Positions 59,961-64,000 of a DNA stretch of 64,000 nt are shown piece by piece. Each line of letters opens with the position of its first letter. The stretch's first letter is position 1. Below the pieces are notes generated by a model that was not told the origin of the DNA, did no database searches, and saw nothing but the letters and a program-made list of their open reading frames with translations. The stretch comes from Lutjanus erythropterus (taxonomy: Eukaryota; Chordata; Actinopteri; Lutjaniformes; Lutjanidae). A program made the position numbers and the translations under genes. Where the stretch lies: NCBI GenBank assembly GCA_020091685.1, contig CM034603.1, positions 3,792,848 through 3,856,847 of the forward strand, written 5' to 3'.

Positions 59961-61379
59961 GAATATGGAGAGGCATGTATGAAATACAGATTGAAGTAAT
60001 TTTATACTCCTACTTGATAGAGAGGAAGTGCAGAGATACTGTCAGCTCATTTTTTATGATGTGGAGATCAGTGAGAGCAGAAGAACCAACACTCTATGTT
60101 CCCTGTTGATCACACAGATTCAGGTTTATTATCCAAACAGAAAGATGCAGTATACGGGTTCCACACACACAGACAGCTAATCAGACACACGGGGAGCAAA
60201 TGAGACGGAGTGAAGCTTCTACACCTCTGACACACTCCTACCAGGGCAGTTCAGTTTGTCAAACTTGTTGCTTTCTCTTTTCTAAAACTAGAAATACAAT
60301 CCTTTAAGTTTATGGTGTCAGCTACACTGGCATTAAAAGTATCGGTAGATTGAACTGAGTTGGCACACTGACGAGTAGAACAGGAAATAAATTCAAATGT
60401 GAAAGTTCACTCTTGACTAAATAGTAGTTTGACAAAATAATCAGAACTCAAGATCCACTCATCTTTTTTAATAGACAACTGAGCAAACAACATCTGTTGA
60501 TGGAAGTTTTTGTTGAAGTAACAGAAATGATTTGGATCATGAGGAGCAGGTGAAGGTTAGTGGTAGTTTCTGGGTTTAGGAAACTGGAGTACATTCTCAC
60601 AAATATTAACTGAACTGAATCCAGTGAAATATTTATCCAGAAATGTGACAAACTGCTCTGATTATCTGATCACCTGACTGAATATCATGGATGTGAAGCC
60701 TTTTATCTTTTTATTCGCTCACTACCGTAACCATCAGCTGACTGCCCCATGAAATGTTGAGAATAAATGAGTTATGCACTGTTAAATATGTAGCATGAGA
60801 ATGACAAGAAAGGAAAATGTTTCCAGCTTCTGACCTAAAAAACATCTCATTTCGTAACAGCAGGCCTTTGTGTCACCGTGAGCCCTGACAGGTTGTACTG
60901 AGGGATTCTTCACACCTGATATGGGCTGTCAACACACACACTGATTCATCCAGTCACTCATGATTAGTGTATCTGCCCCCTTGTGGTCGGTCGCAGCACG
61001 TTCGTCGACATGACCTTACTGTCCATCACCATAAGGAGCTTCATACATGCAAACATAAAAGAAAAAAAAAAAGAAAGATGCTCCTCATGTTTTCCTCACA
61101 CACAGATTGGACCGGTGCATGGTCGAGCCCACAGAGTTAAAAAGAGCAGCAACATGTTGGAAACACACAGATGTTTTGGTATAACGGATGTGATAATTGT
61201 CCAGTCGGGATTCATGTGGGCGTGACGATGTAGCCAATCAGATGTGGAGTACAAGAGGGCAGTAAAGTAAAAGGACATTTATGGTACAAACATGTTTGGC
61301 TTCACATTCATTCACTCTCACTCACTTAAATCATCACAAATGTTCCCCTCATTTAATCACACAGTAGGGAAGCTAATTT
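59961..61379. other. intergenic, no recognisable gene
   Basis: AT-rich sequence. The open frame at 60983-61225 has no family resemblance. No clear repeat boundary seen. Confidence 0.45.
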
Positions 61380-62890
61380 CTGTCAGTGATGAAAAAATAT
61401 CCTGTTAGTCATTATAATAACAAGTTATCTCCATATGACTTCATATTTCTAAATAATTAATTAAAAAGTCATTAGTTCAGATACAAAGTCATTACTACCA
61501 GATAAAAAAAGACCTAAGAGTCATTACAATGATAAACTTAGGCATAATAATGACATACTTATCTTGAAATAATGACTTAATATCACAAAAATGAGTCAGT
61601 ATTTTAAAATAATACTTTCTCAAAATGATGAGTCATTATTTTAAGACGGTTTCTCCAGTTTCACTATTTCTTAATATGAAGTCAATATCTTTTGCAAGAA
61701 GTCAAGAGATTAAAAAAAGAACCTAAAGATCCTTATTATAATGATACAATGAGAATTTATATGGGTTAGTATTTCAAAATAATGAGGTACTTTCAAAATA
61801 ATGAACTCATATTAATATAATAATGAGACATTAATGAAATAAGTCATTATTTTGTGACACTTTCTCATTATTTTGAGAAAAAAGTCACTATTTCTTAATG
61901 TTAAGTCATTATTTTGAGATTTAAAAAAAAGAACCTAAAGGTACTAATTATAATGGTACAATCCTAAAATTTAAATAATGACTTACTTATCTTACAATAA
62001 TGACTTAATGTCTCAAAGTATTTCAAAATAATGAGATACTTTTAAAATGCCTTATAATTTCAAATGAGTTATTATTTCAAAATACTGAGTTTGCATTTCA
62101 AAATAAAATCTTAAATCTTAAGATGTCATTACTTTGAGATAAAAAAAAAATCCTAAAAGTTATACGATGAGAAACTTTATCAAAATAATGATTTACTTAC
62201 ATGGTATTTTAAAATAATGAGATACGACATTATTTGAAGAAATTCTCTGACTCATTATTTCATAAGAAATCATTTTTCTCATTATTTTAGGATACCAGGA
62301 CATTATTTTGAGACACTGAATCATTATTTTCATATTTAAAAAAAACACAAAGAACCTAAAAGTACAATAACTAATTTTAAATGACTTATTTCTCTTGAAA
62401 TAATGACTTAATATCTCAAATATCTCATACTGAATACTTTCAAAATAATGGTTTATTTTGTCAAATTAGGAGTTAATATTTCAAACTAACAGTCTGTATT
62501 TCAAAATAATAAGTTGAGGCATTATTTTTGTGACACAACTCATTATTTCAAGATAAGCAAGTCATTTTGATAAAGTTTCTCATTACTTTGAGATACAAAG
62601 CCATTATTTTGAAATAAAAAGAACCTAAAGATCCTAAAAGTCATTACAATGAGAAACCTTAAATACTTAGTTACCATGAAATAATGACTTATTATCTCTA
62701 ACTAATGTGTTAGTATCCCAAAATAATTTTCAAAATATCATTTAATATTTCAAAATAACAAGTTAGTATTTTCCAATAATGACTTAGTATCTCAAAATAA
62801 TGTCATTATTTTCAACATCAGCAGGTGATTTTGGTAAAGTTTCTTATGAATTTGAGACACTAAGTCATTATTTTGAGGAAGTTACAGGAT
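61380..62890. repeat. ~210-bp higher-order repeat built from TCATTATTTTGAGAT motifs in both orientations
   Basis: The short motif TCATTATTTTGAGA and its reverse complement TCTCAAAATAATGA recur dozens of times, in both orientations. A purine-rich marker, AAAAAAGAACCTAAAG or a close variant, appears at 61512, 61721, 61933, 62151, 62354 and 62623 (spacing 209, 212, 218, 203 and 269), giving a period near 210 bases. The array has no coding capacity. The paired orientations would let one strand fold into many hairpins. Confidence 0.8.
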
Positions 62891-63023
62891 CTTTTTTTTT
62901 CATCACACTGGTGTAAATGGGTTTCCATAACATGGACACTAAAACCAAACTGTATTAAACACTGAACCAAGTCCTCACCATGTGTCTGTCCTCACATGAA
63001 ACACAACAGAAACAAACGTACAC

Positions 63024-63345
63024 TCATGTGTTCTGTGATGTCACGTCTGAGCCATAGATGAAGACAGTTCGGGTGTCGCGTCGGCGTCCGTCCTTTACAT
63101 CCAACAAGTGATGGCGAGAAAATGTTCCAGTGACAATCACCTTCCACTGGTGAGTCAGTGGTGATTCAACAGCAGAGGGGAGCAGGTTTGTGGAGATGCT
63201 CAATACTTTAATGGTCTGGCTGTGTATGGTGCTGCAAAAATACCCTCCCACCCCACCCACCTCGTCCAATCACACGCACTCCTTCCTCTCCATGTTACAA
63301 AAGACATTTATAAAAGGACAAGCCATAGAGAGCAGCCACAGATAT
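63024..63345 (+). promoter_or_regulatory. candidate TATA promoter of a gene beyond the window
   Basis: TATAAAAG lies at 63309-63316. An AP-1-like TGAGTCA lies at 63151-63157. The local base composition is more balanced than the surroundings. The sequence downstream of 63340 is not obviously coding, so any first exon would be non-coding. The open frame 63222-63455 crosses the TATA box and is probably not a gene. Confidence 0.35.
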
Positions 63346-64000
63346 TAGAGGACAGTTTGTTCCTACAGGCAACAGATCAAGACAACAGCTACGAGATTCA
63401 GACTATTCAAGGGTTCTCCAAAGAGTCTGAGACAAGTTACTCTGCTGTACACTAAACCCTGACTGTATTATACAAAACTAAAGCGAGACCTGCTGATGGT
63501 GCAGCTGGATTGTTAGCATGCGTTCACACTGCTAGCTCAAAAGAGAGAGCATTCTCCCTTGTTCCCTGTTATTATGTTTCAGTTTGACACACTGCAGACA
63601 TTCAAACTTTCACTGTTCTATAGTTTTATTTCAGACTACAGAGACATGACAAAAAAAAAAGTTTTGAGACCATTTGCAACAGTATCGGGGAAAAAAAACT
63701 TAAATCGACTGGCCTGCTACAACTGTACCATATAGATGCAGCTGGACATGCTTCCCAAAACTGTCAGGTTCCTCAGTGTGAACGCACCTTTAACCTATTG
63801 TATTAGTATTCAACACAGGATACACTATGTGATAACATGTCACACTGTGCCTCATGGGTCTGATACAACTGTGTCAGACTGAAATTTAAATCACTACTGA
63901 TTCCTGATTTTATTCTGAAAAGCTTTTGAAAAGCTTCTTGTCTGAATTTATGTGGTTATGAATTTTACTCTTAAAAATATCCAGTAGCTCATTTCAAGTA
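63346..64000. other. unassigned sequence to the window end
   Basis: Either a non-coding first exon and intron downstream of the TATA box at 63309, or intergenic sequence. No coding exon is recognised. Confidence 0.35.

Overview
The window is genomic DNA from a ray-finned (teleost) fish. It is AT-rich, with long introns. It carries decayed Tc1/mariner and hAT transposons, TTAA-flanked foldback elements, tRNA-derived SINEs and many microsatellites. Its three protein-coding genes are split by vertebrate-type introns and match vertebrate families. Nothing prokaryotic is present.

Layout. Positions 1-7.4 kb are gene-free and hold a well-delimited non-autonomous hAT element (1184-2208) and several older repeats. 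From 7.5 to 30.6 kb lies the plus-strand fish ortholog of human C5orf22 (UPF0489 family), with ten coding exons and 445 residues. Its introns are the main home of mobile elements: a broken Tc1 transposon, a second Tc1 remnant, a 27-copy CCAAT-box minisatellite, a long TTAA foldback and SINEs. From 31 to 39.8 kb the sequence is intergenic, with another hAT element that has a perfect 8-bp target duplication. From 39.96 to 48.07 kb lies a plus-strand seven-exon gene for a 306-residue polytopic membrane protein. Its motifs place it with the TspO/tryptophan-rich sensory protein superfamily, and it is poorly characterised. From 53.03 to 58.33 kb lies arpc5, the 16-kDa subunit of the Arp2/3 actin-nucleating complex, with four coding exons and 149 residues. 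From 59.3 to 64 kb there are two unusual degenerate AT-rich tandem arrays and, near the end, a TATA-containing promoter-like segment that may belong to a gene beyond the window.

The three genes lie head to tail on the plus strand. Nothing suggests a shared pathway: a predicted metal-dependent-fold protein, a membrane protein and a cytoskeletal subunit. The most notable observations are: (1) arpc5 intron 1 has textbook U12-type 5' splice-site and branch-point signals, but reading frame forces AT-AA ends; (2) the TspO-like gene; (3) arginase-like Asp/His motifs in the C5orf22 protein; (4) the CCAAT minisatellite with a higher-order duplication; (5) a ~210-bp higher-order repeat at 61.5-62.7 kb built from mirror-oriented short motifs. 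All gene calls come from reading exons, splice sites and protein similarity by eye; no database search was possible.
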